Assembly: GCA_002256435.1 (NCBI GenBank)
Contig: NKJC01000001.1
Coordinates: 1,364,001 to 1,428,000, forward strand
Origin: Chitinophagaceae bacterium BSSC1
GTDB taxonomy: Bacteria > Bacteroidota > Bacteroidia > Chitinophagales > Chitinophagaceae
Reading direction: 5' to 3'
DNA: 64,000 nt
Below the pieces are notes generated by a model. The model saw only the letters and a list, made by a program, of their open reading frames with translations, had not been told where the DNA came from and made no database searches. A program made the position numbers and the translations under genes. Of this stretch, positions 1 to 9,038 are shown in pieces; position 1 is the stretch's first letter; each line of letters begins with the position of its first letter.

Positions 1-491
1 TTTTCATATTGCAAACCTGTTCCAATTTTCAAGCGCATCCACTTGTTGTTGTGCAAACTATAAGTAATGCCGCCGCCGCCATTAAAACGATAGTTCAAAC
101 CACGCCCCTCATCATAAGCAATGGTAGTATTGATCTCTGGAAAAAAATTGGCTTCAGACTGAATTTTATTGTTGACAATCTTATGCCTATTTAGTGCGGC
201 TCTTGCAAAAAGCATAAACCTGTTTGATGCCTGGTCTGTACCGTTAGAATTAAAATAGAGACTATTTGATAGTTCAAACAAATGACGACTAGTGGCTTTG
301 GAAATAGAAGCGTCTTGTAAGAGAAAGACCTTGTGTTCATCGTCATCATTGACGTTTAGACCAAAGCCAATTCTTCCATAAATCTTATGGGTTTTTAGGG
401 TATCGTAAAAAGCCTTATCGTTTAAGATAGACTGGGCCTGCAATCCATAGATCAGCAGCATGAAAGAAAATAGGAGCAGGGTTTTCCGCAT
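1..491 (-). CDS. Secreted DUF481-like outer-membrane protein, 3' end missing
   Basis: This gene starts at an ATG at 491 on the minus strand and runs off the left edge of the window, so only about 163 N-terminal codons are visible. The protein begins with a clear signal peptide (MRKTLLLFSFMLLIYGLQAQ, cleavage after residue 20). The mature part has alternating short strand-like segments with aromatic and asparagine-rich turns, as expected for a small beta-barrel. The pattern resembles DUF481 (YdiY-like) outer-membrane proteins, but that is a resemblance and not a proven assignment. It lies 36 bp downstream of the DUF3050 gene on the same strand and may be co-transcribed with it. Function is unknown. 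Confidence 0.7.
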   Translation of the reverse strand, partial: MRKTLLLFSFMLLIYGLQAQSILNDKAFYDTLKTHKIYGRIGFGLNVNDDDEHKVFLLQDASISKATSRHLFELSNSLYFNSNGTDQASNRFMLFARAALNRHKIVNNKIQSEANFFPEINTTIAYDEGRGLNYRFNGGGGITYSLHNNKWMRLKIGTGLQYE

Positions 492-527
492 CTTCTAAAC
501 AATTAGTTTGATGCCTAAATATATTAA

Positions 528-1286
528 TTATATCAAATCCAAAATAGCATCCCAGAGTTGAATTCTTTTTTCTAATCCCATGATGGCTGCAACGGATGCT
601 TCCTTCCATTTCTCATTATCATCTCCACATAGTTCTGCCACCATTTCCATGGCCAGATGACTATGGTGCCCTCCGTCTACTTCAATATGTCTTTGCAAAT
701 AATAAATAATGCCTTTTAGTTTTTCTGGATGCAGATTGGCAATCTCTAGCAATAATTCCATAAACATATCAGGAATCAAATCTTCTCTGCCAAAACTAAA
801 TACTGCAGCTTGAATATGAATGGGCTCTTGAATAATATCAAAAGTAAAATTCAGAAAATCCCTAACACCTACAGGCAAGATCATTCTATCTAATGCCTGC
901 GTTACGGGTAATCCCTGACTTAACAAATTCATCAATAATTGAATTTCTTTTTGGTTGGCACCCATCTGTTCCATGGCCTGCAAATACAATTCAAAATGGC
1001 TGATTCTTTTTCCAAAAGCATCTACATCAGATTCTTCTCCTGTAACAATTTCATTAATTAGAAATCGGGTATTGGCGCTGCCCTTGGGTTGCCAAGGAAT
1101 GGTAGTACAGGTAAGATGATTTTGCAAAGACTTGAGCAGACTCATAAAATCCCAAACCGCAAAAACATGAAAGCGGCTAAAGGTTTGTACATCTTGCAAG
1201 GATTGAATCTTGGCATAGAGTGGGTGTGCCAACAACTTCTCCCTAGTAGGTGCTATATATTTTTTTAATTCTGAGATCCTGTTCAA
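528..1286 (-). CDS. DUF3050 family protein (heme-oxygenase-like fold)
   Basis: The 252-residue protein has no signal peptide and is predicted to be cytoplasmic. It is almost entirely helical. The N-terminal stretch around residues 15-50 (HPLYAKIQSL, FHVFAVWDFM) and the histidine-rich segment at about 200-211 (HIEVDGGHHSHL) match DUF3050 as I know it. That family is grouped with heme-oxygenase-like, TenA-like and diiron-type helical bundles, so the conserved His, Glu and Asp residues may bind metal. The substrate is not known. It lies 84 bp downstream of asnS on the same strand, beyond a terminator-like hairpin, so it may have its own promoter. Length is typical for the family. Confidence 0.8.
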   Translation of the reverse strand: MNRISELKKYIAPTREKLLAHPLYAKIQSLQDVQTFSRFHVFAVWDFMSLLKSLQNHLTCTTIPWQPKGSANTRFLINEIVTGEESDVDAFGKRISHFELYLQAMEQMGANQKEIQLLMNLLSQGLPVTQALDRMILPVGVRDFLNFTFDIIQEPIHIQAAVFSFGREDLIPDMFMELLLEIANLHPEKLKGIIYYLQRHIEVDGGHHSHLAMEMVAELCGDDNEKWKEASVAAIMGLEKRIQLWDAILDLI

Positions 1287-1317
1287 AAGAAAATATTTTC
1301 CTTTAAATACAGGTTAA

Positions 1318-1350
1318 AACAAAAATGGTTGAGCAATGCCCAACCATTTA
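1318..1350 (-). terminator. Rho-independent terminator after asnS
   Basis: A 9-bp perfect stem (AAATGGTTG at 1323-1331 with CAACCATTT at 1341-1349, 9-nt loop) is followed on the minus strand by a T-rich tract. It sits just after the asnS stop and before the DUF3050 start, so it probably ends asnS transcription, at least partly. Confidence 0.7.
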
Positions 1351-1370
1351 TATGAAATGATGCTAATGTT

Positions 1371-2819
1371 TTAGAACTCACAATTCTTAGGCGTTCTTGC
1401 AAATGCAATTACGTCTCTAATATTGGTCATGCCTGTTACAAATTGAACCATGCGTTCAAAGCCCAAACCAAAGCCCGCGTGTGGCACGGTTCCAAAACGG
1501 CGGGTATCTAAATACCAACTCATTTCTTCTGCAGGAATATGCATCTCGGCCATGCGTTTTTCTAATTTATCTAAGCGCTCTTCTCTCTGTGATCCACCCA
1601 CAATTTCACCAATACCCGGAGCAAGAATATCCATAGCAGCAACGGTTTCACGGCCTGGTTCACAACCATCATTCAGGCGCATATAAAACGCTTTTATAGC
1701 TGCAGGATATCCGGTAACAATCACGGGTTTTTTAAAATGTTTTTCTACCAAATATCTTTCGTGCTCACTCTGCATGTCTATGCCCCAACTCACATCGTAC
1801 TTGAATTTCTTTTTCTTATAATGTGGTGAATCCAACAATATTTGAATGGCTTCTGTATAAGTAATTCTTTCAAATTTGTTATCTACTACAAAGCGCAATT
1901 TTTCTAGCAAACCAAATTCTGCGCGCTCGTTTTGTGGCTTCTGTTTTTCTTCTTCTGCCAAACGTGCGTCCAAGAATTCTAGGTCTTCCATATTGTGCTC
2001 CATAGCGTAGCGAATCAAATATTGGATAAACTCTTCCGCCAAGTTTTGGTTGTCTTCAATATCATGAAAAGCCATCTCTGGTTCAATCATCCAGAACTCT
2101 GCCAAGTGTCTTGCCGTGTTAGAATTTTCTGCGCGGAAAGTGGGTCCAAAAGTATAGATCTCACTAAAGGCCATCGCGCCAAGCTCACCTTCTAATTGTC
2201 CACTAACGGTAAGGTTGGTACTCTTTCCAAAAAAGTCTTCTTTAAAATTCACGCTACCATCTTCATTGCGTGGCGCATTGTCAAAAGGCAATGTGGTTAC
2301 ACGGAACATTTCTCCTGCACCTTCTGCATCACTTGATGTAATGATGGGTGTATGCAAATAAATAAATCCTTTTTCATTAAAGAATTTGTGCACTGCAAAT
2401 GCAAGTGAATGACGGAGTCTAAACACTGATCCAAACGTGTTGGTGCGGAAACGCAAATGCGCAATTTCACGCAAGAATTCCAGTGAATGTTTTTTGGGTT
2501 GCAAAGGAAATTTTTCCGCATCGCTATCACCCAAAATTTCTAGACTCTTGGCTTTGATTTCTACTTTCTGACCCTTACCCAAAGAAGCAATTAATTCGCC
2601 AGTTACTTTTAAGGAAGCACCTGTGGTGATGCGCTTCAAGGTAGCATCGTCTAGCAGACCCAATTCTACTACTACTTGTATATTATTATTGGTACTGCCA
2701 TCGTTCAGGGCTATAAACTGATTGTTGCGAAAACTACGCACCCAACCCATGACAATCACTTCTTGGTTTTGCGGCTCAGTTGCCAGTAAAACCTTGATCT
2801 TGGTTCTTTTGTTAAACAT
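1371..2819 (-). CDS. asnS: Asparaginyl-tRNA synthetase
   Basis: This is a 482-residue class II aminoacyl-tRNA synthetase that charges tRNA-Asn with asparagine in the cytoplasm. The N-terminal 110 residues form an OB-fold anticodon-binding domain ([20 protein letters not shown]). The catalytic domain shows motif 2 ([21 protein letters not shown]) and motif 3 ([12 protein letters not shown], about 449-460). The AEFWMIEPE form after motif 2 favours asparagine over aspartate specificity. Length is normal for Bacteroidota AsnRS. The ATG at 2819 fits the start of the OB domain. It is divergent from rho across a 292-bp gap and followed by a hairpin terminator. Confidence 0.97.
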   Translation of the reverse strand: MFNKRTKIKVLLATEPQNQEVIVMGWVRSFRNNQFIALNDGSTNNNIQVVVELGLLDDATLKRITTGASLKVTGELIASLGKGQKVEIKAKSLEILGDSDAEKFPLQPKKHSLEFLREIAHLRFRTNTFGSVFRLRHSLAFAVHKFFNEKGFIYLHTPIITSSDAEGAGEMFRVTTLPFDNAPRNEDGSVNFKEDFFGKSTNLTVSGQLEGELGAMAFSEIYTFGPTFRAENSNTARHLAEFWMIEPEMAFHDIEDNQNLAEEFIQYLIRYAMEHNMEDLEFLDARLAEEEKQKPQNERAEFGLLEKLRFVVDNKFERITYTEAIQILLDSPHYKKKKFKYDVSWGIDMQSEHERYLVEKHFKKPVIVTGYPAAIKAFYMRLNDGCEPGRETVAAMDILAPGIGEIVGGSQREERLDKLEKRMAEMHIPAEEMSWYLDTRRFGTVPHAGFGLGFERMVQFVTGMTNIRDVIAFARTPKNCEF

Positions 2820-3111
2820 CTTACTATTTTATTGCTTTGATCCAGTAAGCCTCAAAGATAACCAAACATAGGCCCATAGCCATACCAAAGGCCTAAACTT
2901 GGTTAAAAACAGGGAAAAAATTCGTTTTTTCAGAAAAACTCACTTAACATTGCAATGGAAATATCACTGAACAGGTCTAAAACTCAACTCCAGACGATTC
3001 AGTTTTCCTCTTCCAATCAAATTTTTATTACGCCGATCTGAGTTTTTATTCCCTTAGACTGGATTTATTTAATTCATTGACAAATTCCTATTTTTTTCAT
3101 CAACCGATTTT
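2820..3111. other. Divergent asnS/rho intergenic region
   Basis: This 292-bp AT-rich gap between divergent asnS and rho must hold both promoters. No ORF of useful length and no tRNA-like structure is visible. The stretch at 3050-3105 is T-rich just ahead of the rho ATG. In other bacteria rho often autoregulates through its leader, which is consistent with a long leader here, but I see no attenuator hairpin to support that. Confidence 0.5.
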
Positions 3112-4938
3112 ATGTACGACATTCTGCAATTGAACGACATGCTTTTGCCTGAGCTGCAAGACATTGCTGAGCAACTCTCCCTCCCCGGTACTAAGAAGCT
3201 CAACAAACAAGAACTGATTTACAAAATACTAGACGGCCAAGCCGTAAAAGCAAGCGAAACAAAGGACGAACCCAAGAAAAAATCTGGACGCCCTCGCAAA
3301 CCCATTACTATCAAGACTTCTACCGCCAATGGCACAGAAGAAGCGGAAGTAATGGAATCTGAAGAAGCTACTGAAGCTCCGGCCCCCGTTGAAAAAGCGG
3401 CTCCCGTTGCTACAGAAAAACCAGCTCCTACTCCAAGACCCAATCCAAGACCGGTGGTTCCTGCTCCTGTTAGACCAGCAGCTCCAGTTAGGGATCAACA
3501 ACCCGGTTCAGAAGCGGCTCCTGCTCCAACACCAGCTCCTACAAGGGCTCCTGGCGCTCCAGCCCTTCCTGCTGAAAGACAACAAAGACCACTACTTAAC
3601 AAAAAAGGGATACCGCCACGCAAACCAAGACCAGAACATACTGAAAACAGATCTGCTGATCCAGCGGATGCGCAACCAACCACAGACCAGCCTACTGATA
3701 CACCTGCTACTGCCGTAAGCGGTGAGCAACACCAACAGGGTGAGAACGAAACCCCTGCCAGCGAGCCTGCACCACAACAACGCTACCCGCAACAACGCAA
3801 AGAACCCGCATTCAATATTGAATTTGAAGGCGTGATCAATGGCGAGGGTGTGTTAGAAATGATGCCGGATGGTTATGGTTTCTTACGCTCTAGCGATTAT
3901 AACTATTTGTCTTCTCCTGATGACGTGTACGTTTCTCCTTCTCAGATCAAATTATTTGGTTTGAAAACAGGTGATACCGTGTTGGGTTCTGTACGTCCTC
4001 CTAAAGAAGGTGAAAAATATTTTGCCCTGCTGAAAGTTGACTTGATCAATGGAAAGCGTCCGGACGAAGTGCGTGACAGGATTCCTTTTGACTACCTGAC
4101 ACCTTTGTTCCCTTTTGAAAAATTGAATCTCTTTACTACCAGCAACAACTATAGCACTAGGATCATGGACATCTTTACCCCAATAGGTAAAGGTCAGCGT
4201 GGTTTGATTGTGGCCCAACCAAAAGTGGGTAAAACCATGTTGCTCAAAGAAGTGGCCAACGCCATTGCAGCCAATCACCCCGAATGTTATTTGATGGTGG
4301 TGCTGATTGACGAACGCCCTGAAGAGGTTACCGATATGGAACGCAGCGTAAGAGCAGAAGTAATTGCTTCTACTTTTGACGAGCCTGCTGAAAAACACGT
4401 AAAGGTTTCTGCTATTGCTTTGCAAAAAGCAAAACGTTTGGTAGAGTGCGGACATGATGTGGTGATTCTCTTAGATTCTATTACGCGTTTGGCTCGTGCA
4501 CATAATACCGTTGCTCCTTCTTCTGGTAAAGTATTATCAGGTGGTGTGGAAGCAAACGCATTGTTGAAACCAAAACAATTCTTTGGTGCTGCTCGTAAAA
4601 TTGAAAACGGTGGATCACTGACTATTCTTGCAACAGCACTGATTGAAACCGGTTCTAAAATGGACGAAGTAATCTTTGAAGAATTCAAGGGTACTGGTAA
4701 TATGGAATTGCAGCTTGATAGAAAATTGGCCAACAAGCGGATCTATCCTGCTATTGATTTGGTTGGTTCTTCTACTCGTCGTGACGATTTGTTGTTAGAC
4801 AAAGAAGTACTAGGCCGCATGAATATTCTGCGTTTGTTCTTAAACGATATGAACGCCGAAGAAGCCATGAACGAATTATTAAAACGCATGCGCGGAACCA
4901 AGAGCAACGAAGAGTTCTTGATGAGCATGAACAGATAA
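3112..4938 (+). CDS. rho: Transcription termination factor Rho with long disordered insertion
   Basis: Rho is the hexameric RNA-dependent ATPase/helicase that ends transcription. At 608 residues this copy is far longer than the roughly 420-residue E. coli protein. Residues 1-45 form the Rho_N helical domain. Residues of about 47-232 are a low-complexity Pro/Ala/Gln/Glu-rich linker predicted to be disordered. The RNA-binding cold-shock domain begins near 233 ([16 protein letters not shown]). The ATPase domain has a Walker A (AQPKVGKT, Lys about 373) and a Walker B region ([17 protein letters not shown]). Insertions of this kind are known from Bacteroidota; the B. thetaiotaomicron Rho insertion has been reported to drive phase separation. 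The gene is monocistronic, divergent from asnS and followed by a strong terminator. Confidence 0.97.
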   Translation: MYDILQLNDMLLPELQDIAEQLSLPGTKKLNKQELIYKILDGQAVKASETKDEPKKKSGRPRKPITIKTSTANGTEEAEVMESEEATEAPAPVEKAAPVATEKPAPTPRPNPRPVVPAPVRPAAPVRDQQPGSEAAPAPTPAPTRAPGAPALPAERQQRPLLNKKGIPPRKPRPEHTENRSADPADAQPTTDQPTDTPATAVSGEQHQQGENETPASEPAPQQRYPQQRKEPAFNIEFEGVINGEGVLEMMPDGYGFLRSSDYNYLSSPDDVYVSPSQIKLFGLKTGDTVLGSVRPPKEGEKYFALLKVDLINGKRPDEVRDRIPFDYLTPLFPFEKLNLFTTSNNYSTRIMDIFTPIGKGQRGLIVAQPKVGKTMLLKEVANAIAANHPECYLMVVLIDERPEEVTDMERSVRAEVIASTFDEPAEKHVKVSAIALQKAKRLVECGHDVVILLDSITRLARAHNTVAPSSGKVLSGGVEANALLKPKQFFGAARKIENGGSLTILATALIETGSKMDEVIFEEFKGTGNMELQLDRKLANKRIYPAIDLVGSSTRRDDLLLDKEVLGRMNILRLFLNDMNAEEAMNELLKRMRGTKSNEEFLMSMNR

Positions 4939-4943
4939 TTACA

Positions 4944-4981
4944 TCCCCTCCTTGGAGGGGTGCCCGAAGGGCGGGGTGGGT
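4944..4981. repeat. REP-like intergenic double-hairpin element
   Basis: Two adjacent hairpins lie just after the rho stop. The first is CCCCTCC, TT loop, GGAGGGG (4945-4960). The second is GCCC, GAA loop, GGGC (4962-4972). A G-rich tail ending in GGGGTGGGT follows. The G+C content stands out sharply from its AT-rich surroundings. The layout is that of a short dispersed palindromic element, and I recall similar sequences as intergenic repeats in other Bacteroidota genomes. Only one copy is seen in this window. Confidence 0.5.
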
Positions 4982-4987
4982 AAAAAG

Positions 4988-5022
4988 AAAACCTCCAGTA
5001 AAAAAATACTGGAGGTTTTTTT
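4988..5022. terminator. Bidirectional Rho-independent terminator (rho / S9 peptidase)
   Basis: A long perfect stem (AAAACCTCCAGTA at 4988-5000 with TACTGGAGGTTTT) encloses an A-rich loop and ends in a run of seven T. The opposite strand also has a T-rich tail, so it can terminate both rho on the plus strand and the convergent S9 peptidase gene on the minus strand. Confidence 0.85.
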
Positions 5023-5039
5023 ATGCCGTTCCTAAAAAC

Positions 5040-7496
5040 TTATTTCAAATAAGTCTCAAATAATTTCAAGATTCTTTTATACTCATCGGCCCAACTACTA
5101 GGCTCTACAAATCCGTGGTCTTCCACAGGATAAACAGCCATCTCCCAATTCTCTTTTCCAAGTTCAATCAAGCGTTGGTTCAAACGCACCGCGTCTTGAA
5201 AATGTACGTTCACGTCTACCATTCCATGACAGATCAATAAATGATTTTTCAGACCCGCCGCAAAATTAATGGGCGATGATTTTGCATAAGCAATACTATC
5301 ATTCACTGGTTCATTCAAAATGTTAGCAGTGTACCCATGGTTATAATGCGCCCAATCTGTCACTGGCCTCAAAGCCGCGCCAGCCTTGATCACATTGGGT
5401 TGTGTAAACATGGCCATCAGTGTCATAAATCCACCATAAGATCCACCATACATACCAATTCTATTGCTATCAATTCCCATGGTTTGTGTTAACCATTTTG
5501 CTGCGTCCACTTCATCATCCAAATCTTTTCCACCCATAAAACGGTAGATGCCCGTTCTCCAATCTCTACCATATCCGCTGCTGGCGCGATAGTCAATATC
5601 AATGACCGTATATCCTTTGTCTGCTAATAAATTATTAAACATTTGTTCGCGGAAATAACTGCTCCATCCATAGTGTACGTTTTGTAAATAACCCGCACCA
5701 TGAACAAAAATTACGGCTGCACCATTCTTGGTTCCTGGCTTTGGATCATAGACCCTGGTGTAAATGGGTTGACCATCTCTTGCAGTAATTGTTGTGATTT
5801 TAGTATCGCGCCAAGCGTAAGATTTAAATGCTTCACTCTGTGCTTTGTTGGTTACTTGTATAGGATTTTTTCCTGGTGCATTTTCTTGAATGTATAATTC
5901 CCAAGGCTTGTTTATATAAGAGTATCTATAAGCAATCCATTTTTCATCGGGCGATAAACTCACTTCATAACCACCATCCATTTGGGTAATCTGTTCTTTT
6001 TTTGAACCATCAGTTTTGAGTCTGTACCAATGTTGTTTACCAGGATGTTTTTCATTGGTCAGCAAATAGAAATATTGTTTGTTCTTACTCAAGACCAAAT
6101 TTTGTACTTCATATTTTCCCTCGGTCAAAGCCTTGCGTGTTCCTGTTTTTATGTCATGGGTATACAAATGTGAGTAGCCCGTTTTTTCACTTTGAAAATA
6201 GAGTAGGTCATTATTGACCCAACCAACTGTTGGACCAAAAGCGCTGATGCCGGGTCCACCAATCCAAGCTTCATCACGTTGTCTGTCTATCAAACTCAGT
6301 TTGCCTGTTTCAGGATTGAGTTGCATGATCCAACGGTCTTTGTTATCTTGAGAACGAATGTCTACAACAGCTGCGGTTCCGGCTTCATTCCAAAAAGGTC
6401 CAGCAATTTGAACCGGTCTTGGTCTTGGGGCAATTCTTCTTTGCGGATAGTCTTTTACATAATCGGGTTGGTCTGTGATGCCGGGCAAACTATCGGTAGC
6501 AATTTGGTATACCGCTTCTTTTTGTTTGTCATAGACATATGACTCATATCTAGGAAGTGCGTTTCCAACCTTGGTTCTTCCGTTAATCTCAGAAGTGTAT
6601 CCACTCTCTGCCAAATAATCTGGAACAATGGTATTTTTAGAAGACTGCGCCGGAGCGGTCATTAATCTATAAGTCACAAACCTTCCGTCTGGGCTGATCA
6701 AAATATTTTGAACAGACTTGTCTCCCGTGCTAATGGTCTTAAGGGTATCGTTGTCTTTGTTAGATTTTAAGAACAAATCACGCAGTTCTCTTTTTTGTTT
6801 GCGTTCTTGCAAAATGGTAGAAAGGGCCAATTGATTTTTTTGCAACCAAGCGTCCTGGGTTTGACCAGCTGCAACACCTGCACCTTGAGTAGGAGCTCCG
6901 CCAACTGGTCTTGCTCCGCCGCCGCCAAATCCTTGACCGCCGCCACCTTGTCTTCCACCACCAGCTCCACCGGCAAATCCGCCAAAAGCAGGAGCATCGG
7001 CCCCAGCCCTAAAACTGGTTAACTGTGCGGTGATCCCGGTTTTGGTATTCCATCCGTAGAGGTTCTGATTTTTATTATAGACCACCCATTCGTTGTTGCC
7101 AACAAATTTTGGGTTAGACTCAAATTCATCGGTTTGGGTAATGCGGGTAGTAGCTCCGGTTTTCAGATCCACCAAAAACAAATCGCCTCGGTTGGTATAA
7201 ACCATTTGTGTGTTGGTACTATTATAGATGCCATTGGCGATGGCTCCTGCCTTTAAAGTTTCCTGATAACCCGCTTTCACCGGCTCGGTTGAACCAAGTG
7301 CAAAACGATAATTACTATCGGCCACTTGAGCCGTTGGGTTCCAACCAAAGAAAACCGATTTACTATCTTGAGACCAAAAAGGGTTTGTTGGTGATGTACC
7401 AATCCATTTGGGGTCTTTCATAATATAGTCCACGGTCAGTTGGGCTTGTGCCGCAACCGATAGCAACAGAAAAGCAGTGAGGAATTGTTTGCGCAT
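5040..7496 (-). CDS. Secreted S9 family peptidase (dipeptidyl-peptidase IV-like)
   Basis: The 818-residue exported serine peptidase has a signal peptide (MRKQFLTAFLLLSVAAQAQ). An N-terminal beta-propeller region follows (about 25-570; repeated strand motifs such as ISPDGRFVTYRL and LSPDEKWIAYRY). The C-terminal prolyl-oligopeptidase hydrolase domain carries Ser near 686 in GGSYGG, Asp near 761 (GMVDVNVHF) and His near 794 (EDHGF). The catalytic triad is therefore complete. Such enzymes release dipeptides or short peptides in the periplasm. A strongly Gly-rich loop at about 169-200 interrupts the propeller and is not part of the usual fold. The gene has its own promoter-like boxes and shares a terminator with rho. 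Confidence 0.92.
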   Translation of the reverse strand: MRKQFLTAFLLLSVAAQAQLTVDYIMKDPKWIGTSPTNPFWSQDSKSVFFGWNPTAQVADSNYRFALGSTEPVKAGYQETLKAGAIANGIYNSTNTQMVYTNRGDLFLVDLKTGATTRITQTDEFESNPKFVGNNEWVVYNKNQNLYGWNTKTGITAQLTSFRAGADAPAFGGFAGGAGGGRQGGGGQGFGGGGARPVGGAPTQGAGVAAGQTQDAWLQKNQLALSTILQERKQKRELRDLFLKSNKDNDTLKTISTGDKSVQNILISPDGRFVTYRLMTAPAQSSKNTIVPDYLAESGYTSEINGRTKVGNALPRYESYVYDKQKEAVYQIATDSLPGITDQPDYVKDYPQRRIAPRPRPVQIAGPFWNEAGTAAVVDIRSQDNKDRWIMQLNPETGKLSLIDRQRDEAWIGGPGISAFGPTVGWVNNDLLYFQSEKTGYSHLYTHDIKTGTRKALTEGKYEVQNLVLSKNKQYFYLLTNEKHPGKQHWYRLKTDGSKKEQITQMDGGYEVSLSPDEKWIAYRYSYINKPWELYIQENAPGKNPIQVTNKAQSEAFKSYAWRDTKITTITARDGQPIYTRVYDPKPGTKNGAAVIFVHGAGYLQNVHYGWSSYFREQMFNNLLADKGYTVIDIDYRASSGYGRDWRTGIYRFMGGKDLDDEVDAAKWLTQTMGIDSNRIGMYGGSYGGFMTLMAMFTQPNVIKAGAALRPVTDWAHYNHGYTANILNEPVNDSIAYAKSSPINFAAGLKNHLLICHGMVDVNVHFQDAVRLNQRLIELGKENWEMAVYPVEDHGFVEPSSWADEYKRILKLFETYLK

Positions 7497-7512
7497 AGTT
7501 TTGATTTGTTTC

Positions 7513-7544
7513 TAAAACTATTTCATTGAGGCAGAATCACCAAA
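7513..7544 (-). promoter_or_regulatory. Bacteroidota-type promoter for the S9 peptidase gene
   Basis: On the minus strand TTTG (7541-7544) is separated by 20 bp from TAGTTTTA (7513-7520), one mismatch from the Bacteroidota -7 consensus TAnnTTTG. The -7 box lies 16 bp upstream of the ATG. Spacing fits the usual -33/-7 arrangement. This is inferred from sequence only. Confidence 0.4.
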
Positions 7545-7692
7545 GATTTTGGATGGATGATTTGGGTGGGATTTTAAACCAAAAAACATGGCAATTAAAT
7601 AGTTATTAATAGTATATAAAATAGTTATTATCTATTTAAATATTTAAAAATAGAGGATTTGGTGTTGATTTATGAAAATTCTGAACTTGGGT

Positions 7693-8262
7693 TTATTTAT
7701 AATAGCCGTTTCTCTCTATTTCTTCCCGCACTGGGTCAGACAATAAATAGCGTGTGGTAATGCCGGCTTTGATGGCGCTGCGGATATTGGTGGCGGAGAT
7801 TTCTAGGAGCGGCGCATCCAGGATTTGAATTTTTGCAGCATAGGATTCGGTAATGGGAAAGCCCGGACGCTGGTAAATTAAGAAGCGATAGTTCTTGAGC
7901 AAGAGGTCAAAATTCTTCCATCGGGGTAGGTTTTGAAAACTGTCCGATCCCATGATCACAGAAAATTCGTGCTGCGGATATTTCTCTTTCAGGTAAGTTA
8001 GGGTGTCAATGGTATAAGAGGGTCGGGGTAATTTGAACTCTACATCCGATGCGCGGAGCTGGGAATTTCCTTCCACGGCCAACTGCACCAGGTGCAAGCG
8101 ATGGTATTCATTTAATAAAACAGAAGAGGGCTTGAGCGGATTTTGTGGAGACACCACCATCCAGACCTGTTGAACGTCTCCATGATTGGCCACATGACTT
8201 GCAATAATCAAATGTCCAATATGGATGGGGTTAAATGAGCCAAAATAGAGTCCTACTTTCAT
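7693..8262 (-). CDS. nadD: Nicotinate-nucleotide adenylyltransferase
   Basis: NadD transfers AMP from ATP to nicotinate mononucleotide, giving deamido-NAD+ in the last shared steps of NAD synthesis. The 189-residue cytoplasmic protein has the nucleotidyltransferase signature GSFNPIHIGH at residues 8-17 and the second signature ISATNIRSAI near 155. The segment IMGSDSFQNLPRW matches the nucleotide-binding region of NadD. Length is typical. It lies 23 bp downstream of feoA and probably shares its transcript. nadA, which acts earlier in the same pathway, is at 28220-29206 but not linked in an operon. Confidence 0.95.
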   Translation of the reverse strand: MKVGLYFGSFNPIHIGHLIIASHVANHGDVQQVWMVVSPQNPLKPSSVLLNEYHRLHLVQLAVEGNSQLRASDVEFKLPRPSYTIDTLTYLKEKYPQHEFSVIMGSDSFQNLPRWKNFDLLLKNYRFLIYQRPGFPITESYAAKIQILDAPLLEISATNIRSAIKAGITTRYLLSDPVREEIERNGYYK

Positions 8263-8285
8263 CTATGTAATTGACTGTCAATTAG

Positions 8286-8519
8286 TTATGTGGTTTCTAG
8301 GGGCTTTACAAAAATGCTATCTGCCTCATTAATGCGCAGGCTTAAATGATAACCCGCTACCGAGATAGAAATGGGGTCTCCCAGGGGTGCTCTCTGTTCC
8401 ACTTTTACAATTTCGCCCGGCACACAACCCATCTCCATGAGCTTGATAAAGATTTCGTCTTTTTCAAATGAGAGTATTTCTGCCTTTTGACCAATCGCTA
8501 ACTCCGACAATCGTTTCAT
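8286..8519 (-). CDS. feoA: FeoA domain protein
   Basis: This is a 77-residue SH3-like FeoA protein (LSELAIGQKAEILSF, GCVPGEIVKVEQRAPLGDPI). FeoA supports ferrous iron uptake by the FeoB permease at the inner membrane. No feoB lies in the window, so this is a stand-alone copy ahead of nadD. Its partner may be encoded elsewhere, since many Bacteroidota also carry FeoA-FeoB fusions. The ATG at 8519 is preceded by a promoter-like TACCTTTG. Confidence 0.88.
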   Translation of the reverse strand: MKRLSELAIGQKAEILSFEKDEIFIKLMEMGCVPGEIVKVEQRAPLGDPISISVAGYHLSLRINEADSIFVKPLETT

Positions 8520-8535
8520 TTCCTTGGTTATTTAA

Positions 8536-8543
8536 CAAAGGTA
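8536..8543 (-). promoter_or_regulatory. -7 promoter element for feoA-nadD
   Basis: On the minus strand TACCTTTG matches the Bacteroidota -7 consensus TAnnTTTG exactly and lies 16 bp upstream of the feoA start. No convincing TTG was found at the ideal -33 position, so confidence is moderate. Confidence 0.4.
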
Positions 8544-8594
8544 AGTGAGGTTAGCACGCAATTTGTTACGAATTTTGGAGTAAGACAAAAGCCT

Positions 8595-9038
8595 ATGAAA
8601 TCCGTTTATTTTCACAACGCAGACAGGGTTTTCCAGTTCCCAAATAAAACTGCCCTGAAGAAATTCATCAATGATTTATTCAAGAGGGAATTCAATGTGC
8701 TCTATGAACTGAATTATATTTTCTGTTCAGACGAGTATCTCTTGCAAATAAACAAGGACCATTTGCAGCACGACTATTATACAGATATCATCACGTTTGA
8801 TCTCTCAGAAGAAAGGAATAAGATCATTGGTGAAATCTATATTAGTCTTGACCGCGTTAGGGACAATGCCCAGACCCTGGGCACCACGCTCAAGGAAGAA
8901 AGCCTGAGGGTCATTTTTCATGGTGCCCTGCATCTTTGTGGTTTTAAAGACAAGACTCCTGCGCACCAGAAGATTATGCGCGCCAAGGAAGACGAGTACA
9001 TTGCGCTCTATACCAACCCCAAATCCCTCAAACCTTGA
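8595..9038 (+). CDS. ybeY: Endoribonuclease YbeY (16S rRNA maturation)
   Basis: YbeY is a metal-dependent RNase needed for 16S rRNA 3' maturation and ribosome quality control. The 147-residue protein carries HGALHLCGFKD beginning at His109, with His109 and His113 as zinc ligands. The third ligand position, His in E. coli, is Asp119 here, which I believe is usual in Bacteroidota rather than a defect. TDIITFDLS and GEIYISLDRV are further family signatures. The gene is divergent from feoA. Its stop codon overlaps the first, degenerate copy of the 52-bp repeat that leads into the next gene. Confidence 0.93.
   Translation: MKSVYFHNADRVFQFPNKTALKKFINDLFKREFNVLYELNYIFCSDEYLLQINKDHLQHDYYTDIITFDLSEERNKIIGEIYISLDRVRDNAQTLGTTLKEESLRVIFHGALHLCGFKDKTPAHQKIMRAKEDEYIALYTNPKSLKP

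Noticed and set aside
3219..3795. Overlapping ORFs on both strands within the rho insertion
   Set aside because: They are shadows of the low-complexity, C-rich coding sequence of the Rho linker.
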